Part shown: positions 51,443 to 61,548 of the stretch, piece after piece
How positions within the stretch are numbered: position 1 is the first letter of the stretch
Layout of the letters: every line of letters begins with the position of its first letter
Assembly (NCBI GenBank): GCA_016710525.1
Contig: JADJVQ010000008.1
Coordinates: 1-64,000, forward strand
Source: Burkholderiaceae bacterium
Lineage (GTDB): Bacteria; Pseudomonadota; Gammaproteobacteria; Burkholderiales; Burkholderiaceae_E
Direction of reading: 5' to 3'
DNA length: 64,000 nt
Notes under the pieces: generated by a model
The model's database searches: none
What the model saw: only the letters and a program-made list of their open reading frames with translations
What the model was told of the DNA's origin: nothing
Made by a program: the position numbers and the translations under genes

Positions 51443-52737
51443 GCAAGCCCGAACGCATCCAGGGCGTGCGCGGCATGAACGATGTGCTGCCCGCCGACGA
51501 AGCCCTGTGGAGCCGTTTCGAAGCGGCGGTCGCCTCGTGCATGCGCGCCTATGGATACCAGCGCATCCGCACTCCCATCGTCGAGCACACACGGCTGTTC
51601 GTGCGCGGCATCGGCGAGGTCACCGACATCGTCGAGAAGGAGATGTACTCGTTCACCGACTCGCTGAACGGCGAGCAGCTCACGCTGCGCCCCGAGAGCA
51701 CCGCCGGGGTCGTGCGCAGCGTGATCGAACACAACCTGCTGTACGACGGCCCCAAACGTCTGTGGTACACCGGGCCGATGTTTCGCCACGAGCGCCCCCA
51801 GAAGGGCCGCTATCGGCAATTCCATCAGGTCGGCGCCGAAGCGATGGGCATGCCCGGCCCGGATGCCGACGCCGAGGTCATCCTGCTGTGCCAGCGCCTG
51901 TGGGACGACCTCGGGCTGACCGGCGTCAAGCTCGAGATCAACACGCTGGGCCAGGCCGACGAGCGCCGTGCCCATCGGGCCGCATTGATCGCGCACTTCG
52001 AGGCGAACATCGATTCGCTGGACGAAGAAGCGCGCCGGCGCCTGCACAGCAATCCGCTGCGCATCCTCGACACCAAGAACCCGGCCATGCAGGCGGTCGC
52101 CGAAAGCGCACCGAAGCTGATCGATTTCCTGGGTGAAGCGTCGCTGGCGCATTTCGAGGGCCTGCAGGCACTGCTGCGTGCCCAGAACATTCCGGCGCGC
52201 ATCAATCCCCGCCTGGTGCGCGGCCTGGACTATTACAACCTGAGTGTCTTCGAGTGGGTTGCCGATGGCCTGACGCTGTGCGGCGGCGGTCGCTACGACC
52301 CCCTGATCGAGATGCTCGGCGGGCGGCCCGCGCCGGCCTGCGGCTTCGGGATCGGTGTCGAACGCGTGCTCGAGCTCATGCGGGCGCAGGCCGTCGACCT
52401 GGATACCGGCGGCTGCGACGTCTACATCGTGCACCAGGGCGAGGGCGTGCTCGAGGCCGCGTTCCAGGCGGCCGAACGGCTTCGCGATGCCGGCCTGGAT
52501 GTCATCCTGCATGGCGGCGGCGGCGGCTTCAAGGCGCAATTCAAGCGAGCCGATGCGAGCGGCGCGTTCGCGGCGGTCGTGCTCGGCGAAGACGAGGTGC
52601 GCGCCGGGCAGGCCACCGTCAAGTGGCTGCGCGAACCGGCGGGGGCGCCGGGCGAGGGGCGCCAGCAGCGGGTCGCACTCGAGGCACTGGGATCGGTCAT
52701 CACCGATGCGCTGGTTGCCGGCGACGACACCATCTGA
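51439..52737 (+). CDS. hisS: Histidyl-tRNA synthetase
   Basis: A 432-residue class II synthetase. Motif 1 region IRTPIVEHTRLFVRGIGEVTD, motif 2 GPMFRHERPQKGRYRQFHQ, the histidine loop LVRGLDYYNLSVFEW, motif 3 PACGFGIGVERVL and a C-terminal anticodon-binding domain are all in place. It charges tRNA-His. It is translationally coupled to ispG. A paralogue without synthetase function, hisZ, lies 7.5 kb downstream. Confidence 0.97.
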   Translation: MSKPERIQGVRGMNDVLPADEALWSRFEAAVASCMRAYGYQRIRTPIVEHTRLFVRGIGEVTDIVEKEMYSFTDSLNGEQLTLRPESTAGVVRSVIEHNLLYDGPKRLWYTGPMFRHERPQKGRYRQFHQVGAEAMGMPGPDADAEVILLCQRLWDDLGLTGVKLEINTLGQADERRAHRAALIAHFEANIDSLDEEARRRLHSNPLRILDTKNPAMQAVAESAPKLIDFLGEASLAHFEGLQALLRAQNIPARINPRLVRGLDYYNLSVFEWVADGLTLCGGGRYDPLIEMLGGRPAPACGFGIGVERVLELMRAQAVDLDTGGCDVYIVHQGEGVLEAAFQAAERLRDAGLDVILHGGGGGFKAQFKRADASGAFAAVVLGEDEVRAGQATVKWLREPAGAPGEGRQQRVALEALGSVITDALVAGDDTI

Positions 52738-52797
52738 CGACACCCGGTCATCCCACTCACGTTACCAGCAGGCACCCAAACAGAGGAGCGTCGGGCA

Positions 52798-53436
52798 ATG
52801 GCCTACGACTTGGAAGAACAGGAACAACTGGCCAGCTTCAAGGCCTTCTGGAATCAGTACGGCAATTTTCTTCTGACGGTGGTGACGGTAGTGCTGCTGG
52901 CGATCGCCGGCTGGCGCGGCTGGGGCTGGTACCAGGCACGCGAGGCCGCCGCGGCCGCGGTCGTGTACGAGGAGCTGCAGGTCGCGGTTCAGTCCAAGGA
53001 CCTGGCCAAGGTGAAAGCGGCGGCGGGCACGCTGTTCGAGCAATACGGTCGTTCGCCCTACGGTCCGATGGGGGCGCTGGTGGCCGCCAAGGCCTACTTC
53101 GAAGGCGGCGATCTGAAAGCCGCGCGGGCACCGCTGCAATGGGTGATCGACAACGCCAAGGACGACGAGTTCAAGCACCTCGCCCGGGTCCGGCTGGCCG
53201 GCATCCTGCTCGACCAGGAAGCCTTCGACGAAGGCCTCAAGCTGCTGTCGGCCGAGCCGTCGGCGCGGTTTGCCGCTGCCTATGCCGATCGGCGCGGCGA
53301 TCTCCTGGTGGCCCAGGGCAAGGCCGACGAGGCACGCGCCGCGTACCAGCAGGCCTTGGACAAGTCCGATGCCAAGAGCCCGATGCGCCGGATCACGCAG
53401 GTGAAGCTCGATGCGCTCGGTGGAGCGACGAAATGA
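52798..53436 (+). CDS. YfgM-like TPR protein, SecYEG ancillary subunit
   Basis: A 212-residue protein anchored by one TM helix (about 23-42: GNFLLTVVTVVLLAIAGWRG) and carrying a periplasmic TPR-like domain (about 48-205). The N-terminus MAYDLEEQEQLASFKAFW is typical of YfgM, which associates with SecYEG and periplasmic chaperones. It overlaps bamB by ATGA, matching the conserved hisS-yfgM-bamB-der order. A GAGGAG ribosome site precedes ATG 52798. Confidence 0.92.
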   Translation: MAYDLEEQEQLASFKAFWNQYGNFLLTVVTVVLLAIAGWRGWGWYQAREAAAAAVVYEELQVAVQSKDLAKVKAAAGTLFEQYGRSPYGPMGALVAAKAYFEGGDLKAARAPLQWVIDNAKDDEFKHLARVRLAGILLDQEAFDEGLKLLSAEPSARFAAAYADRRGDLLVAQGKADEARAAYQQALDKSDAKSPMRRITQVKLDALGGATK

Positions 53437-54578
53437 TCCGTGCGAAGTCGATGCTGCGCCGCTCGGCCTTGCTGATGGGCGCGCTGGCGATGGCCGGCTG
53501 CGGCAGCTTCTGGCCCTGGAGCGACAGTCGGCCCAAGCTGCCCGATCCGCCCGCGGCCAGTGCGTCGCTGCCTGCGCGCATCGCCTGGACCGTCAAGCTG
53601 CCCGCCGGTGGCGTGGGCTTCGCCCCGGTCGTGGCCAATGGCGCGCTGTTCGCCGCCGCTGCCGATGGCACCGTGGTTCGGATCGATCCGGCCACTGGCC
53701 GAACCGTCTGGCAGATCAATGCCGGCAAGCGCCTTGTCGTCGGGCCGGGCAGCGACGGCGAAGTGGTCGTGGTCGCCTCGCGCGACGGCACGCTGATCGC
53801 GCTGGACAGCGCCGGCAAGCCGCGCTGGAGCGTGCCGCTGGGCGCTGAAGCCGTCTCGGTGCCCTCGGTGGGCCTGGGCCTGGCGATCGTGCGCACCGCC
53901 GACAATCGCATCTCGGCTTTCGAGACCGACACCGGCAAGCGGCGCTGGATCGTGTCGCGCCAGCTGCCGCCACTGGTGCTTCGCCAGACCAGTGCCATCG
54001 CCATCGCGCCGGGCACCGCCTACGCCGGGCTGCCTGGCGGTCGCCTGGTGGCCATCGGACTGCAGAACGGCGTGCTGCGCTGGGAGGCCGCGGTCTCCAA
54101 TCCGCGCGGCGCCAACGAGATCGAGCGCATCGCCGATGTCATCGGGTCGCCGCTGGTCAGCGGGCGCGAAATCTGCGCCGGCAGCTATCAGGGCAAGGTG
54201 GCCTGTTTCGATGCGCCCACCGGGCGTGCCATCTGGGCCCGCGACGTCGCCACCGCCGGCGGCATCGACATCGACGCCCGACTGGTCTCGGTCAGCGACG
54301 ACAAGGGCCATGTGCAGGCGTATTCGCGCACCGGCACCAGCGTGTGGCGCCAGGAAAAGCTCGCGCGGCGAGATCCGTCGGCGCCGCTGTCGGTGGGTCC
54401 GGTGCTGGTCGTCGGCGATGTCCAGGGGTACGTCTACCTGCTGTCGCGCGACGACGGCGCGATCGCCGCGCGCTTTGCGACCGACGGCACGCCGGTGGTC
54501 TCGCCCGCCGCAGTGCACGAGCGGATCGCCATCGTGCAGACCTCCGGCGGCACGCTGCTGGCGATCGCCATCGATTGA
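53433..54578 (+). CDS. bamB: Outer membrane assembly lipoprotein BamB
   Basis: A 381-residue lipoprotein (signal with lipobox LAMAGC, Cys23) followed by an eight-bladed PQQ-like beta-propeller: repeated VVRIDPATGRTVWQINAG, LIALDSAGKPRWSVPLG, ISAFETDTGKRRWIV, LVAIGLQNGVLRWEAAV, VACFDAPTGRAIWARDV units. BamB is part of the BAM complex that inserts beta-barrels. Coupled to yfgM; der follows 42 bp later. Confidence 0.94.
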   Translation: MIRAKSMLRRSALLMGALAMAGCGSFWPWSDSRPKLPDPPAASASLPARIAWTVKLPAGGVGFAPVVANGALFAAAADGTVVRIDPATGRTVWQINAGKRLVVGPGSDGEVVVVASRDGTLIALDSAGKPRWSVPLGAEAVSVPSVGLGLAIVRTADNRISAFETDTGKRRWIVSRQLPPLVLRQTSAIAIAPGTAYAGLPGGRLVAIGLQNGVLRWEAAVSNPRGANEIERIADVIGSPLVSGREICAGSYQGKVACFDAPTGRAIWARDVATAGGIDIDARLVSVSDDKGHVQAYSRTGTSVWRQEKLARRDPSAPLSVGPVLVVGDVQGYVYLLSRDDGAIAARFATDGTPVVSPAAVHERIAIVQTSGGTLLAIAID

Positions 54579-54620
54579 CACTTTCGACTGCCTTCAAAGG
54601 CCCCTGATCGGACTTCTGAC

Positions 54621-56109
54621 ATGAATCGCGTCCCGGTGCTCGCCCTGGTGGGTCGCCCCAATGTGGGCAAGAGCACTTTGTTCAACCGCATGACCGGCAG
54701 CCGCGCGGCGCTGGTCGCCGACCGGCCGGGTCTCACCCGCGACCGGCACTACGGACGCGCGCGCGTGGGCGAGTCGCATTGCATCGTCATCGACACCGGC
54801 GGTTTCGAGCCGGTCGCCAAGGGCGGCATCGAATACCAGATGGCGCGCCAGGCGCGCCAGGCGGTGCTCGAGGCCGATGTGGTGCTGTTCATCGTCGATG
54901 GGCGCCAGGGCCTCACCGGCCATGACCGCGATATCGCCGCCGAACTGCGCAAGAGCGCGCGCAAGCTGATCGTGGTGGTCAACAAGACCGAAGGCATGCT
55001 GCGCGAGACGGTTTCGGCCGATTTCCATGAGCTCGGCCTGGGCCAGCCGCTGGCGGTTTCGGCGGCCCATGGGGATGGCGTGCGCGATCTGCTCGAGATC
55101 GCGCTCGAAGGCCTGCTGCCTGCGCCGCGGGCCTATGACGACACCGGCCAGGACCCGCCGACAAGCCGACCCCGGCCGCGCGCAGGCGCCGCCGAGACGC
55201 GGGCGCCCCGCCGGCGCGCCCGCCGGGGTGGGGGCCCCCGATGGCGCGCCCGGTGCCGTCGCGCCAGGCGATGCCGCGGCAATTCCCCTGGCCACACCGG
55301 CGACCCGGCGGATCCGCGTCGCGGTGGTCGGCCGCCCGAATGCCGGCAAGAGCACGCTGATCAACACCCTGCTGGGCGAGGAGCGGCTGATCGCCTTCGA
55401 CCAGCCCGGCACCACCCGCGACGCGGTGGCGATCGACTTCGAAAAAGCCGGCCGCCCGTATACGCTGATCGACACCGCCGGCGTGCGCCGGCGCGGCAAG
55501 GTGACCGACATGATCGAGAAGTTCTCGGTCGTGAAGACGCTCCAGGCGATCGAGGACTGCAACGTCTGCGTGCTGATGCTCGATGCGATCGAGGGCGTGG
55601 CCGAGCAGGACGCCAACATTGCCGGCTATATCCTCGAGGCGGGCCGCGCACTGGTGGTCGCGGTCAACAAGTGGGATCTGCTGGAAGGCCCCGAACGCGA
55701 ACGCCTGAAGTCGGAGTTCGACCGCAAGCTGCACTTCCTGCGCTTCGCCAAGTTGCACATGATCTCGGCCAAGAGCGGCATGGGGGTCGGCGCACTGATG
55801 CGATCGGTCGACGAGGCCTATGCGGCCGCGATGCGCAAGCTGCCCACGCCCAAGCTCACCCGCGCGCTGCAGGAGGCTGTCGAGCGCCAGCAGCCGCCGC
55901 GTCGCGGGCCGGTGCGCCCGAAGCTTCGCTATGCGCATCAAGGCGGGCAGAACCCGCCCATCGTGGTCATTCACGGCAGTGCGCTGGACAACGTGCCCGA
56001 GACGTATCGGCGCTATCTCGAGACCTGGTTTCGCGAGCAGTTCTCGCTGTCGGGCACGCCGCTGCGCATCGAGTTTCGCAGCGGGCCCAATCCGTACGCC
56101 GACAGCTGA
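54621..56109 (+). CDS. der: Ribosome-associated GTPase Der (EngA), frame broken in the linker
   Basis: First GTPase domain (from ATG 54621): GRPNVGKST, DTGGFEP, NKTEG. Second domain: GRPNAGKSTLINTLLGEERL, DTAGVRRRGKV, NKWDLLEG. A KH-like C-terminus follows (NPPIVVIHGSALDNVP) and ends at 56109. The two domains lie in different frames; one base must be removed in the GC-rich linker between about 55145 and 55230. Der is needed for 50S assembly and essential in well-studied bacteria, so the break is most likely a sequence error. Linker residues are Pro/Ala/Arg-rich and longer than usual. Confidence 0.9.
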
Positions 56110-56181
56110 GGCGATGCGCGCCGGCCGAGGGCGGTGCGCCCGACGGCCGGTAATCACCCCACGATCGGACAGTGCGCCCGC

Positions 56182-56209
56182 TTGATGGCGGATTGTTTCC
56201 GGGTATAGT
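56182..56209 (+). promoter_or_regulatory. Candidate sigma-70 promoter for hfq
   Basis: TTGATG (56182-56187) and TATAGT (56204-56209) are separated by 16 bp. Transcription would start near 56216, giving an ~94-base leader before the hfq ATG at 56310. The leader is AT-richer than its surroundings and has no gene. Four to five matches in each hexamer make this the best promoter in the housekeeping run. Confidence 0.6.
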
Positions 56210-56309
56210 CGTCGCTAAGGCTCAACGGTGTCGGACCTTGAAATCGGACCGTCAGCCCCAACCTCCTGATAACAATTCAATCACCCCCAATAACAAACCC
56301 GGAGCATCA

Positions 56310-56546
56310 ATGAGCAACAAAGGGCAGCTCTTACAAGACCCGTTCCTCAACCTGCTGCGCAAGGAACACGTGCCTGTGTCCATTTACCTGGTCAACGGCA
56401 TCAAGCTGCAGGGGCAGATCGAGTCATTCGACCAGTACGTGGTGTTGCTTCGCAATACCGTGACGCAGATGGTCTACAAGCACGCCATTTCCACGGTCGT
56501 GCCGGCACGTGCCGTGAACTTCACCCAAGAGAGTCCCGAAAGCTGA
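56310..56546 (+). CDS. hfq: RNA chaperone Hfq
   Basis: A 78-residue Sm-like protein: GQLLQDPFLNLLRKEHVPVS, YLVNGIKLQGQIESFDQYVV and the YKHAISTVVPAR Sm2 segment. The short C-terminal tail (VNFTQESPES) is typical of betaproteobacteria, much shorter than in E. coli. It hexamerises and pairs small RNAs with mRNAs. GGAG precedes ATG 56310. hflX follows with essentially no gap. Confidence 0.97.
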   Translation: MSNKGQLLQDPFLNLLRKEHVPVSIYLVNGIKLQGQIESFDQYVVLLRNTVTQMVYKHAISTVVPARAVNFTQESPES

Positions 56547-57764
56547 ACGCCTCTGCCACTCCCGCTCGCGCCCTGGTCGTCAGCGTCGCCTTCGGCGGCG
56601 CCTCGGCCGGACGCGGCCAGCCTCGAAGAAATCTGTTCGCTCGCCCGCTCGGCGGGTATCGATCCGGTCGATCGGATCGCCGTGCGCCGCCCCCGGCCCG
56701 ATGCCGCCTTGTCGGTGGGCAGCGGAAAGGCCGAAGAAATCAAGCTGCGACTGCACGAACTGCAGGCCCAGGCGGTCATCTTCGACAACCCGCTCAGTTC
56801 GGTCCAGCAGCGCAACCTGACCCGCCTGCTCGAAGTGCCGGTCATCGACCGCACCGAACTCATCCTCGACATCTTCGCGCAGCGTGCGCGCAGCAACGAG
56901 GGCAAGCTGCAGGTCGAACTCGCCCAGATCGAACACCAGCTCAGCCGTCTCGTGCGCGGCTGGACCCACCTCGAGCGCCAGCGCGGGGGCATCGGCCAGC
57001 GCGGCGGCCCGGGTGAAAAGCAGATCGAACTCGACCGCCGCATGCTCGACACCAAGGCGCGCCAGTTGCGCCAGCGCCTGGACAAGCTCGAGCGTCAGCG
57101 CCGCACGCGCCGGCGCGCGCGCACGCGCCGCGATGTGTTTTCGGTGTCGCTGGTCGGCTACACCAATGCCGGCAAGTCGACCCTGTTCAATGCGCTCACC
57201 GGTGCTGGTACCTATGCCGCCGACCAGCTGTTCGCAACGCTCGACACCCTGAGCCGGCGCGTCCGTGTGGCCGAGGGCGCCGATATCGTGCTGTCCGATA
57301 CGGTCGGTTTCGTTCGCCAGCTGCCGCACTCGCTGATCGAATCCTTTCGCGCCACCCTTGAAGAGACCTGCGACGCCGATCTGCTGCTGCACGTCGTCGA
57401 CGCCAGTGCGCCCGATCGCGACGATCAGATCGCCGAGGTGCAGCGTGTGCTCGACGAAATCGGCGCAGGCGCAGTGCCGATGCTGATGGTCTATAACAAG
57501 ATCGATGCGGCGGGATGGTCTCCGGAAATCGCGCGCGACCCCTGTGGTAGCATCAAACGAGTCATGCTCAGTGCGCGCACTGGGGAAGGTCTGCCGGGGC
57601 TTCGCGATGCACTGGTGGAATCCCTCGCCCAGACTGTGCAAGGTGGCGACCCGGCCGTCGACCCAATAACAGAAATGTCAGATGACCCCGAGGCGCAGCC
57701 TGAAACCCCATTCGACCCTTCCCATCTCGACGCTGCAACGACCGATCCTGTCTGCGGCCCCTGA
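56543..57764 (+). CDS. hflX: GTPase HflX, frame broken near the N-terminus, start uncertain
   Basis: The main frame (clear from ~56617) encodes SLEEICSLARSAG, VGSGKAEEI, the HLERQRGGIGQRGGPGEKQIE hinge, then the GTPase domain: GYTNAGKSTLFNAL, DTVGFVRQLPHSL, NKIDA. The expected N-terminal strand (RALVVSVAFGG) lies in a different frame that begins at the hfq stop (a CTG at 56543), so one extra base probably occurs near 56595-56620. No ATG or GTG start is visible in that N-terminal frame. GTG 56682 would give a 360-residue form that lacks the first strand. HflX splits or rescues stalled ribosomes. Confidence 0.85.
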
Positions 57765-57787
57765 AACCCTCATTTCCTTTGCGTCCT

Positions 57788-59059
57788 ATGCGGAAGCCGA
57801 TATCCCGGATTTTTTCCTTGAATGACCCGGGCTGGGGCCGCGGGGGCTCGGGCGGCAATGGCGACGGCCAGCGGCCGCGTCCGGGCAACGACGGTCCTCC
57901 CGACCTCGACGAGCTCTGGCGCGATTTCAACCGCAAGCTCAACGGCCTGTTCCGCAAAGGCGGCGGATCGGGTCCTCCGTCGGGCGGCAGCGACGGACCC
58001 GGTCTGAAGGGTGCCGGTACCGGCATCGGTGTCCTGGCGATCGTCGCCATCCTGTTGTGGCTCGGCAGCGGCTTCTACATCGTGCCGGAGGGCCACGCGG
58101 CGGCCATCCTGCGTTTCGGCGAATTCCGCACGCTCAACGATCGTCCGGGTTTCACCTGGCGCCTGCCCTATCCGGTCGAGGTCCACGAGCTGGTCAATGT
58201 CCAGCAGCTGCGCCAGATCGAGGTCGGCTATCGCAGCAACGTGAAGAACAAGGTGCTCAAGGAGTCCCTGATGCTGTCTCAGGACCAGAGCATCGTCGAC
58301 ATGCAGTACGCGGTGCAGTACCGGCTGTCCGACCCCGTCGCCTGGCTGTTCAACAACAACCCCGGTCCGGCGCCCGACGAAATCATCCGGCAGGGTGCCG
58401 AGACCGCGATGCGCGAAACCGTCGGCCGCAATCGCATCGACCAGGTTCTCTATGAAGAGAAAGAGGCGGTTGCCAAGGATGCCCAGAAGCTGATGCAGGC
58501 CATCGTCGACCGCTACAAGGCGGGCGTGGCCATCATCGACGTCACCATCCAGCAGGCCCAGCCGCCCGAGCAGGTGCAGGCGGCATTCGAAGACGCCAAC
58601 AAGGCGGCGCAGGACCGCGAGCGCCTGATCAATGAAGGGCGAGCCTATGCCAACGATGTCATCCCGAAGGCGCGCGGCAATGCGGCCCGCCTGACGGAGG
58701 AAGCCGAGGGCTACAAACAGCGGGTCATCGCGACCGCGCAGGGCGACGCCAGCCGTTTCACCCAAGTGCTGACCGAATACAGCAAAGCGCCGCAGGTCAC
58801 CCGTGACCGCATGTACCTCGAAACCATGCAGCAGGTCTTCACCAACACCACCAAGATCTACGTCGACTCGCGCAATACCAGTCTGCTGTCGCTGCCGCTC
58901 GATCGGCTGCTGCAAGGTCAGGGTCCTGGGGCCAGCGTGGCGCCAGGCGCTGCTGCGCCGGCCGCCGCGCCCTCGTCAGTGGCTCCGCTGGAGCCGGCCA
59001 GCGATGTCAACCGGGCGCGCGAAGGTCTGCGCTCGCGCGATCGCGACGCCAGCCGTTAG
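57788..59059 (+). CDS. hflK: FtsH modulator HflK
   Basis: A 423-residue protein from ATG 57788. A Gly-rich cytoplasmic N-terminus (GRGGSGGNGDGQRPRPGNDG) contains the DLDELWRDFNRKL motif; a TM helix follows (about 80-98) and then the SPFH/band-7 domain (FYIVPEGHAAAILRFGEF to KIYVDSRN). HflK and HflC form a large periplasmic cage around the FtsH protease. hflC follows 11 bp downstream. Ala/Pro-rich C-terminal tail. Confidence 0.95.
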   Translation: MRKPISRIFSLNDPGWGRGGSGGNGDGQRPRPGNDGPPDLDELWRDFNRKLNGLFRKGGGSGPPSGGSDGPGLKGAGTGIGVLAIVAILLWLGSGFYIVPEGHAAAILRFGEFRTLNDRPGFTWRLPYPVEVHELVNVQQLRQIEVGYRSNVKNKVLKESLMLSQDQSIVDMQYAVQYRLSDPVAWLFNNNPGPAPDEIIRQGAETAMRETVGRNRIDQVLYEEKEAVAKDAQKLMQAIVDRYKAGVAIIDVTIQQAQPPEQVQAAFEDANKAAQDRERLINEGRAYANDVIPKARGNAARLTEEAEGYKQRVIATAQGDASRFTQVLTEYSKAPQVTRDRMYLETMQQVFTNTTKIYVDSRNTSLLSLPLDRLLQGQGPGASVAPGAAAPAAAPSSVAPLEPASDVNRAREGLRSRDRDASR

Positions 59060-59070
59060 GAATTCCCGCC

Positions 59071-59970
59071 ATGCAACGTATCGTTCCTTTTGTGCTGGCG
59101 GTGCTGATCGCACTGGGTCTGCTGTCGGCCAGCCTGTTCGTCGTCGACCAGCGTCAGTTCGCGGTCGTCTTTGCGCTTGGCGAAATCCGCCAGGTCATCG
59201 ACAAGCCCGGCCTGCACTTCAAGCTGCCGCCTCCGTTCCAGAACGTCCAGTACTTCGACAAGCGCATCCTCACCATCGACAACCCGGACATCGACCGCTT
59301 CATCACCTCCGAGAAGCTCAATGTCCAGGTCGATACCTTCGTCAAGTGGCGGATCATCGAACCCAAGGCCTTCATCCGCTCGGTCAGTGGCAGCGAAGTC
59401 ATTGCCGCCGATCGCATCTCGCGCAGTCTGCGCGACGCCCTGAACAACGAGATCGCCAAGCGCACCGTCGCCGAAGTCATCTCCGGACAGCGCGAGCAGT
59501 TCATGGAGGGCGTGCGCGCCAAGGTCAACGAAGACGCCAAGCAGATCGGCGCTGCGGTGGTCGATGTGCGGCTGAAGCGGGTCGACTTCGCCCCCGAGGT
59601 GCAGGAGCGCGTGTTCGACCGCATGCAGTCCGAGCGCAAGCGGGTGGCCAACGAACGCCGTGCGACGGGCGCCGCCGAATCCGAAAAGATTCGGGCCGAT
59701 GCCGACCGCCAGCGCGAAATCGTGCTCGCCGAGGCCTACCGCGATGCCCAGAAGGTCAAGGGCGAGGGCGATGCGAAAGCGTCGCAGCTGTATGCCGGCG
59801 CCTTCGGACAGGATCCGCAGTTCGCGCAGTTCTATCGCAGCCTCGAGGCCTATCGGGCAACCTTCCGCAATCGCGGCGACGTGATGGTCGTCGACCCTTC
59901 CGCCGACTTCTTCAAGTACCTGAAGGGCGCCACGCCGGGCGCTGCGTCGGCGCCTGCGCGATCCAAATAA
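59071..59970 (+). CDS. hflC: FtsH modulator HflC
   Basis: A 299-residue SPFH protein. The N-terminal signal-anchor (FVLAVLIALGLLSASLFVVD) leads into QRQFAVVFALGEIRQVIDKPG and the band-7 domain, ending MVVDPSADFFKYLKG. It partners HflK, modulating FtsH degradation of membrane proteins. In the usual order it follows hflK and precedes a small DUF2065 gene, seen here at 59998. Confidence 0.96.
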   Translation: MQRIVPFVLAVLIALGLLSASLFVVDQRQFAVVFALGEIRQVIDKPGLHFKLPPPFQNVQYFDKRILTIDNPDIDRFITSEKLNVQVDTFVKWRIIEPKAFIRSVSGSEVIAADRISRSLRDALNNEIAKRTVAEVISGQREQFMEGVRAKVNEDAKQIGAAVVDVRLKRVDFAPEVQERVFDRMQSERKRVANERRATGAAESEKIRADADRQREIVLAEAYRDAQKVKGEGDAKASQLYAGAFGQDPQFAQFYRSLEAYRATFRNRGDVMVVDPSADFFKYLKGATPGAASAPARSK

Positions 59971-59997
59971 CGCGGTGTCCAGCCGCCCGGGGGCGCG

Positions 59998-60177
59998 ATG
60001 CCTGACGCACTGGTCATGGCGCTCGGGCTGGTGCTGATCATCGAGGGGCTGCTGCCCTTCGTGGCGCCGGGCCTGTGGCGCGAGTCGCTCGCGCGATTGG
60101 CCCGCCTGCAGGACGGCCAGATCCGATTTGTTGCACTGGGAGCCATCCTCATCGGGCTCTTGCTGATACTGGTCTGA
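59998..60177 (+). CDS. DUF2065 (YjeT-like) small membrane protein
   Basis: A 59-residue protein: MPDALVMALGLVLIIEGLLP at the start (TM1), a basic/amphipathic middle (GLWRESLARLARLQDGQIR) and a second hydrophobic helix (FVALGAILIGLLLILV) to the TGA at 60175-60177. Two-helix DUF2065 proteins lie between hflC and hisZ/purA in many proteobacteria, exactly this position. Inner-membrane protein, function unknown. ATG 59998 follows hflC by 27 bp. Confidence 0.9.
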   Translation: MPDALVMALGLVLIIEGLLPFVAPGLWRESLARLARLQDGQIRFVALGAILIGLLLILV

Positions 60178-60279
60178 ATCCGCGACAATATAGGGTTGTC
60201 TTTCGAAATTGCCGCGCCGGCGGCTAGGAGGCTGTCGGGCTTGCGCTCGCCACCTTCCAGCCCGGGCGGCCCACCCCCC

Positions 60280-61479
60280 ATGCCCCGCTGGCTACTTCCC
60301 GAGAGCATTGCCGACGTCCTTCCCGCCGAAGCCCGCGCGATCGAAGAGCTTCGCCGTCGTCTGCTCGACCTGTATCGCTCGTACGGCTATGAACTGGTCA
60401 TGCCGCCGCTGCTGGAGCACATCGATTCGCTGCTGACCGGATCGGCGCACGACCTCGAACTGCGCACCTTCAAGCTGGTCGACCAGCTGTCGGGCCGTAC
60501 GCTGGGCCTGCGGCCCGACATGACGCCGCAGGTGGCGCGCATCGATGCGCATCTGCTCAATCGGCGCGGGGTTGTGCGCCTTTGCTACTGCGGACCAGTG
60601 CTGCATGCGCGGGCCGCCGGTCTGTTCGCCACCCGCGAACCGCTGCAGATCGGTGCCGAAATCTACGGCCACGCCGGGCCGGAAGCCGACTTCGAAATGG
60701 TCGACCTGATGGCGACGTCGCTGCAGATCGCCGGCGTGCGCCGGGTGCGGCTCGATGTCTGCCATGCCGCCGTGGTGCCCGCGCTGATGGACATGAATCC
60801 GCCGTCGGTGCGCGAACGCGTCGACGAAGCCGAGCTGTACCGTCTGCTGCAGCAAAAGGACGTGCCCGGGCTGGCGCAATTGCTCGAGCCGCTCGAGCCG
60901 GCCTCCCGTGCGGCGCTGCTGGCGCTGCCGGCGCTGTACGGTGCGATCGGCGGCTCGCATACCGGCGCCAGGCCCGACTGCCTGGCGCGTGCCCGGGCGC
61001 AGTTGCCCGCGCTGCCGGCCATCGTCGCAGCCTTGGACGAACTTGCCAGCCTGGCGGCCTCCAGTCTGTGGCAGCGGCATCCGGGAGTCGAACTGTCGGC
61101 CGATCTGGCCGATCTGCGCGGCTACCGCTACCACAGCGGACTGACGTTTTCGGCGTACGTCGAAGGCATGCCCAATGCGGTCGCCCGGGGCGGCCGCTAC
61201 GACGATGTCGGCAAGGCGTTCGGCCGGGCCCGCGCGGCGACCGGCTTTTCGCTCGAACTGCGCGAGCTCGCCTCGCTGCAGGCATCGGCCGCGCTGCCTG
61301 GGGCGGTACTGGCGCCCTGGTCGGACGATCCGGGCCTGGCCCGGACGGTCGCCGATCTGCGCGCGGCTGGCGAAATCGTGGTTCGGGTGCTGCCCGGCCA
61401 TGAACAGGAACAGCAGGAGTTCGCATGCGATCGCGAACTGGTCTGCGAAGGTGGCGCGTGGCGGGTCCGCGCGCTCTGA
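60280..61479 (+). CDS. hisZ: ATP phosphoribosyltransferase regulatory subunit HisZ
   Basis: A 399-residue HisS paralogue from ATG 60280 (MPRWLLPESIADVLPAEARA). It keeps the class II core (GYELVMPPLLEHIDSLL, LRPDMTPQVARIDA, the YHSGLTFSAYVEGMPNAVARGGRYD loop) but lacks the anticodon-binding domain. It forms a hetero-octamer with short-form HisG, giving histidine-sensitive control of the first step of histidine synthesis. Its presence implies a short HisG elsewhere in the genome. purA follows 69 bp later. Confidence 0.94.
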   Translation: MPRWLLPESIADVLPAEARAIEELRRRLLDLYRSYGYELVMPPLLEHIDSLLTGSAHDLELRTFKLVDQLSGRTLGLRPDMTPQVARIDAHLLNRRGVVRLCYCGPVLHARAAGLFATREPLQIGAEIYGHAGPEADFEMVDLMATSLQIAGVRRVRLDVCHAAVVPALMDMNPPSVRERVDEAELYRLLQQKDVPGLAQLLEPLEPASRAALLALPALYGAIGGSHTGARPDCLARARAQLPALPAIVAALDELASLAASSLWQRHPGVELSADLADLRGYRYHSGLTFSAYVEGMPNAVARGGRYDDVGKAFGRARAATGFSLELRELASLQASAALPGAVLAPWSDDPGLARTVADLRAAGEIVVRVLPGHEQEQQEFACDRELVCEGGAWRVRAL

Positions 61480-61548
61480 ATTCATCATGCTCTCTTGAGG
61501 AAAGTGGCTGTCGCGGCTCCGCAGGAGCCTGGATCGGCCGGAACAAAA

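Noticed and set aside
55145..55230. Programmed frameshift in der
   Set aside because: No slippery heptamer with a downstream structure is evident, Der homologues use one frame, and similar breaks occur in many unrelated genes here.
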